Below are positions 26,399-33,439 of a DNA stretch of 64,000 nucleotides, in pieces. Made by a program: the position numbers and the translations under genes. The stretch lies in the NCBI GenBank assembly GCA_913060505.1, contig CAJXRQ010000009.1, forward strand, positions 46,396 through 110,395, given 5' to 3'. Source of the stretch: an uncultured Desulfovibrio sp. (lineage in GTDB: Bacteria > Desulfobacterota > Desulfovibrionia > Desulfovibrionales > Desulfovibrionaceae). Under the pieces are notes generated by a model that did no database searches, had not been told where the DNA came from, and saw only the letters and a program-made list of their open reading frames with translations. The first letter of the stretch is position 1. Every line of letters starts with the position of its first letter.

Positions 26399-26964
26399 CG
26401 GGTGTGGCTCCAAAGGGATTGTTCGCCGATGACCAGGGCGTCCGCTCCCGCCGCCAGCATGGCTTCAATTTCGTCGGGTTGCTTGATGAGCCCTGCGGCA
26501 AAGATGGGGGTGTCGAACTGCTTATCCAGCTTTCGGATGATGCTCGGCATGAGGCCGGGCATAACCTCGATGGCGTCCGGGCGGATCGAATCGATGTTGC
26601 GGAGGCCGGTCTGATAGGCCTGGGAGTCGATCATGAAGACTTGCAGGGTGGTGAGCAGGCCGAGCTTGCGGGCCAGGCCCAGGAGGTTGGGCTTAGTGGA
26701 GACCACCCCGTCAGGCCGTGCCTCGTGGGCCAGGAACTGGATGGCTTCCTTGTCCCGGCCCAGCCCCTTGACCAGCTCCACGTGGAAGAGGATGTGCTTT
26801 CCCGCCTCGTGCGTACGGCGGGTGATGTCCCGCACTTCGGAGATGCTGCCGCCCATCATGAAGATGGTCGTGACCGGGCTTGCCAGCGCCCTGTCCACGT
26901 CGGCGGCGTCGCGTACTGCCGCAATGATCGGGTGGCTTCGTGTCGCCATGAGTATTTTTTCCAT
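26395..26964 (-). CDS. glpP: GlpP-family glycerol-3-phosphate-responsive antiterminator
   Basis: A 189-residue protein with the GlpP TIM-barrel pattern: HPIIAAVRDAADVDRALASPVTTIFMMGGSI, then KHILFHVELVKGLGRDKEAIQFL, DGVVSTKPNLL, DAIEVMPGLMPSII and FDTPIFAAGLI. In Bacillus, GlpP binds glycerol-3-phosphate and stops termination in leader RNAs of glp genes. The start MEKILMATRSHP has AAGGGGGGA upstream. Finding this regulator in a ugp-type operon ties the operon to glycerol-3-phosphate. It lies 14 bases after the PHP gene and overlaps the HAD gene. A metabolic role of this barrel is an alternative reading. Confidence 0.88.
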   Translation of the reverse strand: MEKILMATRSHPIIAAVRDAADVDRALASPVTTIFMMGGSISEVRDITRRTHEAGKHILFHVELVKGLGRDKEAIQFLAHEARPDGVVSTKPNLLGLARKLGLLTTLQVFMIDSQAYQTGLRNIDSIRPDAIEVMPGLMPSIIRKLDKQFDTPIFAAGLIKQPDEIEAMLAAGADALVIGEQSLWSHTR

Positions 26965-26978
26965 GATTTCCCCCCTTG

Positions 26979-27881
26979 TCAGTTGCGGAAAAACGGTTGC
27001 GTCCACGCCTGGCACCAGTTGCGGTCCATGACCTGAAAACGGATGTACGGCGTGTCAGCGTCGCGGAAGTCAAAGGCGGCTTCCGTGCCCACATGGCGGG
27101 CGAGCAGCCTGCCGGCCCGGCCTATGGCGTCTATCCTGGCGTCCTCCTCCGTCCCGATGCGGACCACGTCTCCGGCCCTTTCGATGCCGCCCAGAGTGAC
27201 CCCGGTCGAGCCGTAGAACCGGCCACGGCGGATGGCGTCCATCACCACCTCGGGGGTATTCCGCTCGGCTGCCACCATGATCCAGGCGCGCCCTATGTCC
27301 TTGACGGCGTGGGCGTCGTCGCCGACTACGCCGAGGACCCTGTGCCCTGCCGCGAGGAGGCGATCCCAGACGTTTACGGCGGAGGCGTCGCCCTCCTCGG
27401 TCTCGACCAGGGCGTTGTATATTTCGATGCCGTGTACGCAGCCGCCGTCCCCTTGCAACATAGTGAGGCCATGGTGTCCGTGCTCCATCCAGTTGGGATG
27501 GTTGGCCACGACAAAACAGCCGCCCGAGGTCTGGAGCACACCGGCCCGGGTCCGTTGTTCGAGGCAGCGTCCCAGGATTGCGGGATCGCCGTAGATGCCG
27601 AAGTGATCCTGGTGGGTCACCGCCCGGTTGGGCATGAAGCCGACGCGGGAGTTCCACTCCAGCCCGGGGAGCAGGGTCAGTTCGCCGCCATCGGCCTCGG
27701 TGAGGGCCAGGTGGTTGGACACGGAAAGGAAATCGTAATTTCGGGAGCGATATTCCCGCAGCAGAGTCTCTTCGGAGATGCCCGAGCAGGGGCTGAACGG
27801 CGCGCAATGGGCGTGCAGATTGCCCTTGAACCAGCTTTGTTGTTTGGTATTGCCGTATAGGTTCTTCCAGTCGAGAGTCAT
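26979..27881 (-). CDS. PHP-domain phosphoesterase
   Basis: A 300-residue metal-dependent phosphoesterase, first gene of the operon. PHP motifs: KGNLHAHC near the start, SVSNHLAL, VVANHPNW and GDDAHA, together giving the histidine and aspartate ligands of a trinuclear site. A C-terminal beta-rich portion (VTLGGIERAGDVVRIG) follows. The start at 27881 (MTLDWKN) is preferred because GGAGG lies nine bases upstream; the ATG at 27890 touches that site. In this setting it may split glycerophosphodiesters to glycerol-3-phosphate, replacing the absent UgpQ. That role is inferred from neighbours, not from the sequence. Confidence 0.87.
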   Translation of the reverse strand: MTLDWKNLYGNTKQQSWFKGNLHAHCAPFSPCSGISEETLLREYRSRNYDFLSVSNHLALTEADGGELTLLPGLEWNSRVGFMPNRAVTHQDHFGIYGDPAILGRCLEQRTRAGVLQTSGGCFVVANHPNWMEHGHHGLTMLQGDGGCVHGIEIYNALVETEEGDASAVNVWDRLLAAGHRVLGVVGDDAHAVKDIGRAWIMVAAERNTPEVVMDAIRRGRFYGSTGVTLGGIERAGDVVRIGTEEDARIDAIGRAGRLLARHVGTEAAFDFRDADTPYIRFQVMDRNWCQAWTQPFFRN

Positions 27882-28699
27882 GTAGGCCATCCTCCGTTTT
27901 GGGTGAAGGGGCCGTACAAAGACAAAACCCCGGAGATCTCAAACACAGCAAAGACCCGCGTATGCGTTCAAAGTCCTTGCCGTCGTTTTGGGATTTCTCT
28001 GGGGCTCTTCCGCAAATCGAGTGGCTGCGAAAGGGAAACTATCTTCTTTCTGTTACGGTATCATGTCGCCCAAGTGCCTTTTCATTGCTGACGAAGCTTG
28101 TCGCGTATTGCCTTAATCAGTCTCAAAGAGGGGAGCACGTAGCTGACGCAATTGATCCCGAGTCCTGTTTATGGCGATTTGATTGAGGCCCCTTCTCTGC
28201 CAACGGGAAAAATCAGCAACGTTCTAATCGAAGAGACCGCCAAGCCTCTCCGAAGCAATCGCAGGATGTGGTTGAAGCGCGAAATGTCGTTCCTTTCCCT
28301 CTTCGCTTCAAATGGCACTTTACGGTCATTTCCCTTTTCCAAAATCCGATGCTGTTTTCTGAAGGCCCCACCGCCCGCTATTGGAATGCCGAGAAAAGAG
28401 GCATGGGTGCGCCTTTGCCGAGTATTCGCAACGCCAGTATTCCATGGCGTGAAAATGCTCTTTGTGTTCCCGACATAAGGCAGAACTTAATTGAAAATGA
28501 AAATCATAATCCATCAATTCGAAACTCATGGATCGTTAGCGGACAACCATTTCACAGAGATGGGTCCACTTTGTTGGACCACTGAACAACGCTTTTAAGG
28601 TAGACAGTTAAATGGGCCACGATTTTAGTTAGACGAGTTGATCACGCCTATCGACAATCTACACTATACTTCATTTTCAAATTGAATTATAGTCGCACC
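27882..28699. other. Leader of the PHP operon, decayed sequence and IS3 scrap
   Basis: No gene I can support. The left 200 bases must contain the promoter and leader of the minus-strand operon; CCCCAGAGA and TCTCCGGGG (minus-strand order), the latter followed by TTTTGTCTTT, could form the base of a terminator for GlpP control, but the loop would be long. From 28150 to 28550 short frames on both strands have no recognisable product and look like decayed coding sequence. At 28561 an IS3 end fragment begins. Confidence 0.5.
28561..28609 (-). mobile_element. IS3 right-end fragment
   Basis: Starts TGGGTCCACTTTGTTGGACC and continues to AAGGTAGACAGTT. This matches the inverted sequence of the right end of the IS3 copy at about 60338-60387 with few differences. 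It is an isolated end with no transposase attached, showing that IS-mediated rearrangement has shaped element 1. Confidence 0.75.
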
Positions 28700-29743
28700 A
28701 TGAAACGACTCCCCGTCATAACCCACAGCCTGTTTGCCGAGCTTGTTGATCAGTGCAGAGCCGAACCGCCTGATCCAGAACTTTGGCCGTTGAGCGGGGG
28801 CATCGTCACAGTTCCTGTTGACGGCCAAGACCACTGGTATTTCCAAAAAAGCAGACGAACGACTCCGGGAAAATATCAGCAGAGGGAGTACATCGGCCCC
28901 GTAGGTGACACGGAACTTGCCCTCAAGGTAAAAAGATTCGAAGTGGCCAAAGCGGGCTACACAAGTCGGGGCGAAATCATCAGCACCCTCAAGTCATCAG
29001 GAGTTGCGGCCCCGACGGGCAAGTTGGCCAACCTGCTCCTGGGCCTGCACGAAGCGGGAGTGCTTGGGAAAGCCATCCTCGTCGGAACCATTGCCTTCCA
29101 AGCCTATGGCGCGATGCTAGGGGCAAAATTCGGGCAAGCCGCATTCTACACCATGGATGTAGACATGACGCAAGCCGACGCGATTTCTCTCGCCGTAAAG
29201 GACGATTCGCTTGATGTCCCATTACTCGACATCCTCAAACAGCTTGATGATACATTCAGCGAAGTCCCTGGAATGGACCCCAGAACGCCTCCGGTATCAT
29301 ACATCAACAAGGACAAGCTTCGCCTTGATGTGCTCATGCCCTTTTCCGGTCCTACCCGGGGACCAATCCACTCACGCACACTCAAAACGCACGGACACCC
29401 CCAACGATTTCTGGATTTCCTCGTTGTCAATCCCGTGCAAACAGTCATGCTCGTCGGAGGTGGCGCACTAACGCACGTCCCGTCACCCGCTCGGTTCGCA
29501 CTGCACAAGCTGATTGTCTCCCAACGCCGCGAGTCCATAGAAACAGCCAAACGGCGCAAGGATCTGCTGCAAGCTCAGCAGCTCATCGACATGCTCATGG
29601 AAGACGACCCCGACGCATTGCTTGAAGCGCATGAAGACCTCAAACAACGTGGCCCTAACTGGAACAAGTATTTCCGGGATGGCTTAAACTCATTGGACAA
29701 CACGATAGCCAAGCAGGCCGCACTATCTTTTTTTGAAGAGTAA
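28700..29743 (+). CDS. GSU2403-type nucleotidyltransferase-fold protein
   Basis: A 347-residue protein from ATG 28700 (MKRLPVITHSLF). The core LAKAILVGTIAFQAYGAMLG-like strand-helix (VLGKAILVGTIAFQAY) and the following FYTMDVDMTQ acidic pair fit the NTP_transf_8 (GSU2403) nucleotidyltransferase fold. The N-terminal part (HWYFQKSRRTTPGKYQQREYIGP) and the helical end (RKDLLQAQQLIDMLMEDDPDALLEAHEDL) are typical of this family. It resembles AbiEii/MenT-type nucleotidyltransferases in fold. No antitoxin-like gene is adjacent. As lone cargo of a Tn7-like element it is a candidate defence or fitness gene; function is unknown. Confidence 0.85.
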   Translation: MKRLPVITHSLFAELVDQCRAEPPDPELWPLSGGIVTVPVDGQDHWYFQKSRRTTPGKYQQREYIGPVGDTELALKVKRFEVAKAGYTSRGEIISTLKSSGVAAPTGKLANLLLGLHEAGVLGKAILVGTIAFQAYGAMLGAKFGQAAFYTMDVDMTQADAISLAVKDDSLDVPLLDILKQLDDTFSEVPGMDPRTPPVSYINKDKLRLDVLMPFSGPTRGPIHSRTLKTHGHPQRFLDFLVVNPVQTVMLVGGGALTHVPSPARFALHKLIVSQRRESIETAKRRKDLLQAQQLIDMLMEDDPDALLEAHEDLKQRGPNWNKYFRDGLNSLDNTIAKQAALSFFEE

Positions 29744-30101
29744 GGGACAGGAGATTCAACTGCCCCAAATTCAGACAACCAAATGACTAATAATCAGTTA
29801 GTCAGCACCTCTTTAAAACGGTTCATCCGGTACAAGCGTACTTTTGACAAAATGAAAGGACATGGCGTCCAATTTATTGAATTCCACATCCCTATATTCA
29901 AACACGAGAAAATTCATCCCATTAAAACCATTGGTGAAACATCCTATTTTCAGCATCCAACAACCAACTCCCATCCGCCCGATATCATTTGTATATTCTT
30001 TTGTATAATCCACAATAAAACGGTTTAAAAGGGATATACTTTAAGCCCTTATCAGACCGTTGAAAAATTCCGATTTTAACCGTCCCTCTTGCTGGCAACG
30101 C
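29744..30101. other. Gap between nucleotidyltransferase gene and transposase remnant
   Basis: AT-rich. TGACTAA (29784-29790) and TTAGTCA (29798-29804) form a perfect short inverted repeat 40 bases after the nucleotidyltransferase stop. An 81-codon frame at 29783-30028 has no ribosome site or recognisable motif and I do not call it. The left boundary of the transposase remnant is somewhere in 30030-30100. Confidence 0.5.
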
Positions 30102-30842
30102 CTACCACAGCCACTCGTCAGGTCGGTCTTCATGGGCGGCGAAAACCAGCAACATCCAGCAGTTCGCTGCCCTAAATCCGATGAATATAAGGCTCCAGAC
30201 GCCGGCCGCCCCTTTCGGGGTGCCGTATCCGGTCAATTTGCGCATGAGAAGGCCGAGGTTGAACCCGGAGAGGTGAAGCAGGTATCGTTTTTCGATGTTC
30301 TCACGGCCTCGCAGCCACGTTTTGCGCATGCCGCCCCGATCAAGTGCGTGCTGAAAGCTGCGCTCGGCAAATTCGGTTCTCCGTTTGGCTGATGCGACGG
30401 CCTTGCCGGAACCAAGTCGTATCCGATTGTTATACACCGCTCGCCGGGCTTCATGGTCGCCATTCCACCAGTTCAGTCCTTTTCGTTTCGGCTCGGCTAT
30501 TCTGGTTTTCCAGGGGCCGCCGTCCAGCCCCTTCAATACGGCCCGAGAATGATATCCCTTGTCGGCAATAAGCTCTGACGGGGTGTTGCAGGTCGGGGCT
30601 TTACCGATCTTTTCAAGGTTTGTTTTGGTGGTTTTGAGCGTCTCACCCAACGTCTTTGTGTCGCCCAGGTCTGCCGGATGCACATCCACTCCGACGACTG
30701 CACCGGTATCCAGATCCACGGCGTGCTCCGGCTTGTAGGCCAAGTGAGTGCGACCATCTTTCATTCGGGCAACCTTGGCATCTGCGTCGGTCGGCGACTC
30801 CCAGTCCCTGTTAGAGGTCTTTTTGCCCTTGCGTCTGTCCCT
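30102..30842 (-). pseudogene. DDE transposase (IS1182/IS5-like), N-terminally truncated
   Basis: Reads KGKKTSNRDWESPTDADAKV, then MKDGRTHLAYKPEHAVDLDTG, the catalytic IADKGYHSRAVL region and a C-terminal block RTEFAERSFQHALDRGGMRKTWLRGRENIEKRYLLHLSGFNLGLLMRKL with the conserved glutamate. Only the C-terminal half of a DDE_Tnp_1-type transposase is present; an in-frame TGA at about 30843 and loss of the upstream half show decay. It is one of several IS scraps inside element 1. Confidence 0.82.
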
Positions 30843-31025
30843 GATTCAAGAAGCGGACTGTTCGCTCATAGGGTGGTCAGGAGCTATAAAAACAACCTGA
30901 TCTCTGAAATACTGGAGCTAAATATCTAAAATGCAGCAAGGACGACTTTATACAGCACGCTGATGGTATCCTTAGCTTGTTTGAATAGCAGTCCTTAGCC
31001 TCCAATCATGTTGACGGGCAGTTGG

Positions 31026-31171
31026 TTAAAAACTTTATTACTCAAAAAGCCGTAGACAAATCGCTTCCACAGCCTCACGAGTTAAAAACTTTATTAATCC
31101 ACCGTTTCAGTTAGTAACGAAACATGAAGGATAATGGCTACCCCAATAAACAACTTTATTACTCGCCCACA
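31026..31171 (-). repeat. Distal (left-type) end of Tn7-like element 1
   Basis: Three TnsB-type sites in inverse orientation: TTAAAAACTTTATT at 31026-31039 and 31082-31095, and AAACAACTTTATT at 31148-31160, followed by the terminus CGCCCACA ending at 31171. Spacing of 55-65 bases is loose, as in Tn7L. Read from the outside the terminus is TGTGGGCGAGTAATAAAG. Confidence 0.82.
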
Positions 31172-31173
31172 AA

Positions 31174-31178
31174 TCTTC
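31174..31178. repeat. Target-site copy TCTTC, second
   Basis: Separates element 1 from element 2. Two A bases (31172-31173) lie between the CCCACA terminus and this copy, so the eight bases AAATCTTC match those before element 1 at 18181-18188. Confidence 0.75.
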
Positions 31179-31208
31179 TGTGGGATGACAGTAAAGTTGT
31201 TAACTGGA

Positions 31209-31256
31209 AACGCTCCTGGTTGGTTCGAAAAAATGGACCAACCAGGAGCGTTTTTT
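31209..31256 (+). terminator. Perfect hairpin with T-run inside element 2 end
   Basis: AACGCTCCTGGTTGGT (31209-31224) pairs perfectly with ACCAACCAGGAGCGTT (31237-31252) and is followed by TTTTTT. This is a textbook intrinsic terminator for rightward transcription, placed within 80 bases of the transposon terminus. Conserved in element 3 and, weakened, in element 1. Confidence 0.85.
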
Positions 31257-31410
31257 CATAATCAAAAAAGAACTTTCCGACAAAATAGTGCATTATAGGC
31301 CGCTATTTCGAGTCTGGCCCATTCCCCACATCGCCATACATTTCATTACTTACCCATATTAAAACACGATCATCTTGACTATTGCTTTTCAATAATTTAA
31401 ATTGAGCAGC

Positions 31411-32541
31411 ATGAAAAATCCTTTCCATACAGACACATTGGAGCCGGATCAGCCCTTCTGCAATCGCGTTGCGGAATTGAAAGAATTGACCAATCATGCC
31501 CGTAATGGAATGAATGTGGTCCTCTTTGCTCCCCGGCGCTATGGCAAGACTTCGATTGTGCGTCGAGTCCAGCATCAGCTTCAAAGTGAAGGTATTTGTG
31601 TAATTTATGCCCAATTTATGCGCCTTGTATCTGTTGAGGATATGGTTCAACGCTTGGCCAAAGCCGTCATAACGGGCTTGCATGAACACGAGTCACTTTT
31701 GGAGAAAGGGCAACGATGGCTTAGGCATTTCCCTTCTATTCAGGCCAGTCTCTCTTTTGATCCTGCTACGGGTATGCCATCCGTGAATATTCAACTGGCA
31801 AAGCGCCAGCTATCCCCTCTCGAATCGCTTGAGACTATCTTGGATGAAATTGGTAATGTTTTAAGAAAAGAGAATTTCCAAGTATGCATAGCCTTGGATG
31901 AATTTCAAGACATCATAGACATTAAAGAACCTCGGGTTGAAGCTCTTCTCCGTGAACACATTCAACGGCATAGATGCTCATATTTTTTCCTGGGAAGTCG
32001 CCGCCGGGTGTTGTTGGATATTTTTAACAACAAAGGCAGGCCATTTTACCAAAGTGCGGTTATGATGGAGCTTGAGCCTCTTCCTGAAGGAGAAAGTACT
32101 GAGTTCGTTATGAACCAATTTGCTCTAGGCGGAAAGCTTTGCCCCCCTGAAGTCGCAGCCAAGATAGTAGAGGGAGCCCACGGTTATCCATACTACCTCC
32201 AAGCAATGTCCTACCGTCTGTTTGAATTATGTGAAGATGAATGCTCGTCTGAACTTGTGGACCAGGCATACAAAATTCTTGTTAGCAATGAACGCTATGG
32301 CTATCTCGCTCTTATTCAAAACTTGAGCAGCGGTCAGCTTAAGTTGCTTCGTGCTATTGCAGAAGAAGGACAGGCGAGGGTCGCATCGACAGCTTTTCTT
32401 CAAGGGCATGGATTAACCCTTGGCGGGGTCCAGGCCGCTCGTAAATATCTCAGTGAGCAAGACTACATAGAACAAGACAAAAAGGGGCTTTGGTTCGTTG
32501 TAGATCCAATTTTCCGAGATTGGCTGACTTCTGCTTTTTAA
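31411..32541 (+). CDS. AAA-type ATPase, sole cargo of mini-element 2
   Basis: A 376-residue P-loop ATPase of the archaeal-type ATPase (PF01637-like) or STAND-related branch. It starts MKNPFHTDTLEPDQPFCNRVAELKEL, a typical N-terminal NRxxEL region, then Walker A APRRYGKTSIV, Walker B VCIALDEFQDI, a sensor-like SYFFLGSRRR and FYQSAVMMELEPLP. The C-terminus is a winged-helix-like region (LSSGQLKLLRAIAEEGQARV, YIEQDKKGLWFVVDPIFRDWL). An in-frame TTG three codons upstream is possible. Such proteins occur in toxin-antitoxin or defence settings and as orphan genes; the function is unknown. The gene is AT-richer than the Ugp operon in element 1. Confidence 0.85.
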   Translation: MKNPFHTDTLEPDQPFCNRVAELKELTNHARNGMNVVLFAPRRYGKTSIVRRVQHQLQSEGICVIYAQFMRLVSVEDMVQRLAKAVITGLHEHESLLEKGQRWLRHFPSIQASLSFDPATGMPSVNIQLAKRQLSPLESLETILDEIGNVLRKENFQVCIALDEFQDIIDIKEPRVEALLREHIQRHRCSYFFLGSRRRVLLDIFNNKGRPFYQSAVMMELEPLPEGESTEFVMNQFALGGKLCPPEVAAKIVEGAHGYPYYLQAMSYRLFELCEDECSSELVDQAYKILVSNERYGYLALIQNLSSGQLKLLRAIAEEGQARVASTAFLQGHGLTLGGVQAARKYLSEQDYIEQDKKGLWFVVDPIFRDWLTSAF

Positions 32542-32587
32542 AAAACAAACAAGAAGGATATCTATCAATCTTTATAAATTTCTCTAG

Positions 32588-32678
32588 TTAACAACTTTAT
32601 TGTAATAGCTCTTTTTTGAAGCATGGAAAAACAAGAATTTGCAGAGGGCTGAGTAAACAACTTTATTGTCACCCTACA
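32588..32678 (-). repeat. Distal (left-type) end of mini-element 2
   Basis: Two inverse TnsB-type sites, TTAACAACTTTATT (32588-32601) and TAAACAACTTTATT (32654-32667), followed by the terminus CACCCTACA. Spacing is 66 bases. The terminus has TGTAGG instead of TGTGGG. Confidence 0.8.
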
Positions 32679-32683
32679 TCTTC
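32679..32683. repeat. Target-site copy TCTTC, third
   Basis: Lies exactly between the CCCTACA end of element 2 and the TGTGGG start of element 3, with no extra bases. Confidence 0.8.
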
Positions 32684-32760
32684 TGTGGGAGAGTAATAAA
32701 GTTGTTAACTGGAAACGCTCCTGGTTGGTTCGAAAAATGGACCAACCAGGAGCGTTTTTT
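32684..32760 (+). repeat. glmS-proximal-type end of element 3 with terminator hairpin
   Basis: Starts TGTGGGAGAGTAATAAAG and contains one clear TnsB-type site (AATAAAGTTGTTAACT). The hairpin AACGCTCCTGGTTGGT / ACCAACCAGGAGCGTT at 32714-32755 with a T-run to 32760 is the same as in element 2. A far end for this element was not found in the window. Confidence 0.8.
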
Positions 32761-32783
32761 CATAATCAAAAAATGACTTTCCG

Positions 32784-33045
32784 ACAGTGACAACCTTCCG
32801 ATGGATCAAGGAAGAACATGGTTCCGGTAGCGGGCGCGACTACAAACTATGGCTGACCGTAAGGGATGTTGCCTCCCAAGGCCGCTCGCACAGGGTTGTC
32901 GGGCAACAAGTCCCAGCGACCCCATCATCTCTTCTCAGACCTTGAGCCAGCTGTTTTCCTTATTCTCGACATCCGGAAATAATACCCTCTCCAGAGAGAA
33001 ACCACTCTTGATCTCGCGGTTCAACCGGGGAATGGCATGGGCTAG
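32784..33045 (+). pseudogene. tnsA: tnsA remnant of element 3 (frameshift, deletion, stop)
   Basis: One frame reads FRWIKEEHGSGSGRDYKLW followed by LTVRDVASQGRSHRVVGQQ, clearly TnsA. The frame then shifts and continues KSQRPHHLFSDLEPAVFLILD, again TnsA including the catalytic-type SDLE. An internal deletion of about ten codons and a TAA follow, then YPLQRETTLDLA. The two tnsA remnants differ at many residues (for example LPSRGRSHRVFG against VASQGRSHRVVG), so elements 1 and 3 are different lineages rather than one duplicated element. Not functional. Confidence 0.85.
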
Positions 33046-33439
33046 AACAAATCATACCGGGCAGCACTCTGAAATGCATGTTCCTATGTGTAATAAGATT
33101 CCACTCATTCTTCGAGATCGAGTGAAGCTTTCCTCCTTATGAACTTGGACAGGCAGCTTCATACTCATCTGATGCCTGAAGAATTCCTTTGCGGCTCCAT
33201 TCGCAATGAACCAAAGCTCCGGCAAGAAATATTGTTCAAAGAAACAGACACCGCCGAACAGCTAACAGGCATAATTATCATAAAAAAAATAACCAGCTTC
33301 AAAAGAAAATTCCTTTCTCAAGAAAATGCACTGTGCTATGCAGGTATAGAGTTTTCTTTTTTTTTACGGACACTCTGAAAATGCAACCCTCAACGGAATA
33401 CGGAGCCTAGCACTCCGCACAGCATCCGGTAAATGCACT
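33046..33439. other. Gap between element 3 remnant and polysaccharide locus
   Basis: No gene supported. A 79-codon frame at 33139-33378 has no ribosome site and no recognisable motif. The region probably contains the promoter of the exopolysaccharide operon and worn transposon sequence. No second TnsB-type end is visible. Confidence 0.45.

Larger units (their letters stand above)
18189..31171. mobile_element. Tn7-like element 1 (decayed, about 13 kb) inserted behind glmS
   Basis: Bounded by TGTGGGATGACAATAAAG at 18189 and its counterpart reading TGTGGGCGAGTAATAAAG on the minus strand, ending at 31171. The glmS-proximal end has three tightly spaced TnsB-type sites, as Tn7R does; the distal end has three dispersed sites, as Tn7L does. 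Inside are a truncated tnsA, a partial IS3 element, a TetR/EFR1 pair, the PHP-GlpP-HAD-Ugp operon, an IS3 end fragment, a GSU2403-type nucleotidyltransferase and a truncated DDE transposase. tnsB, tnsC, tnsD and tnsE are missing, so the element cannot move by itself. The operon is visibly GC-richer than the flanks, pointing to foreign cargo. Confidence 0.82.
31179..32678. mobile_element. Tn7-like mini-element 2 carrying one ATPase gene (1.5 kb)
   Basis: Begins TGTGGGATGACAGTAAAGTTGTTAAC-type sequence at 31179 and ends CACCCTACA at 32678, which reads TGTAGGGTGACAATAAAG from outside. It is flanked on both sides by TCTTC. The left 100 bases nearly match element 3, including the hairpin and CTTTCCGACA, but the sequence switches just where tnsA should start. 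There are no transposition genes. The only cargo is the ATPase at 31411. It would have depended on Tns proteins from elsewhere. Confidence 0.8.

Noticed and set aside
28268..28585. 105-codon frame, possibly a decayed gene in element 1
   Set aside because: No recognisable motif, runs into the IS3 end fragment and has no ribosome site; kept only as part of the non-coding region.
29783..30028. 81-codon frame after the nucleotidyltransferase gene, considered as an antitoxin
   Set aside because: No ribosome site, frames on both strands are open because of AT-richness, and it lies over a short inverted repeat; not enough to call a partner gene.
18189..33045. CRISPR-guided Tn7-like (CAST) system
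   Set aside because: No cas or tniQ gene is present; the insertion site at glmS fits classical TnsD-guided targeting.
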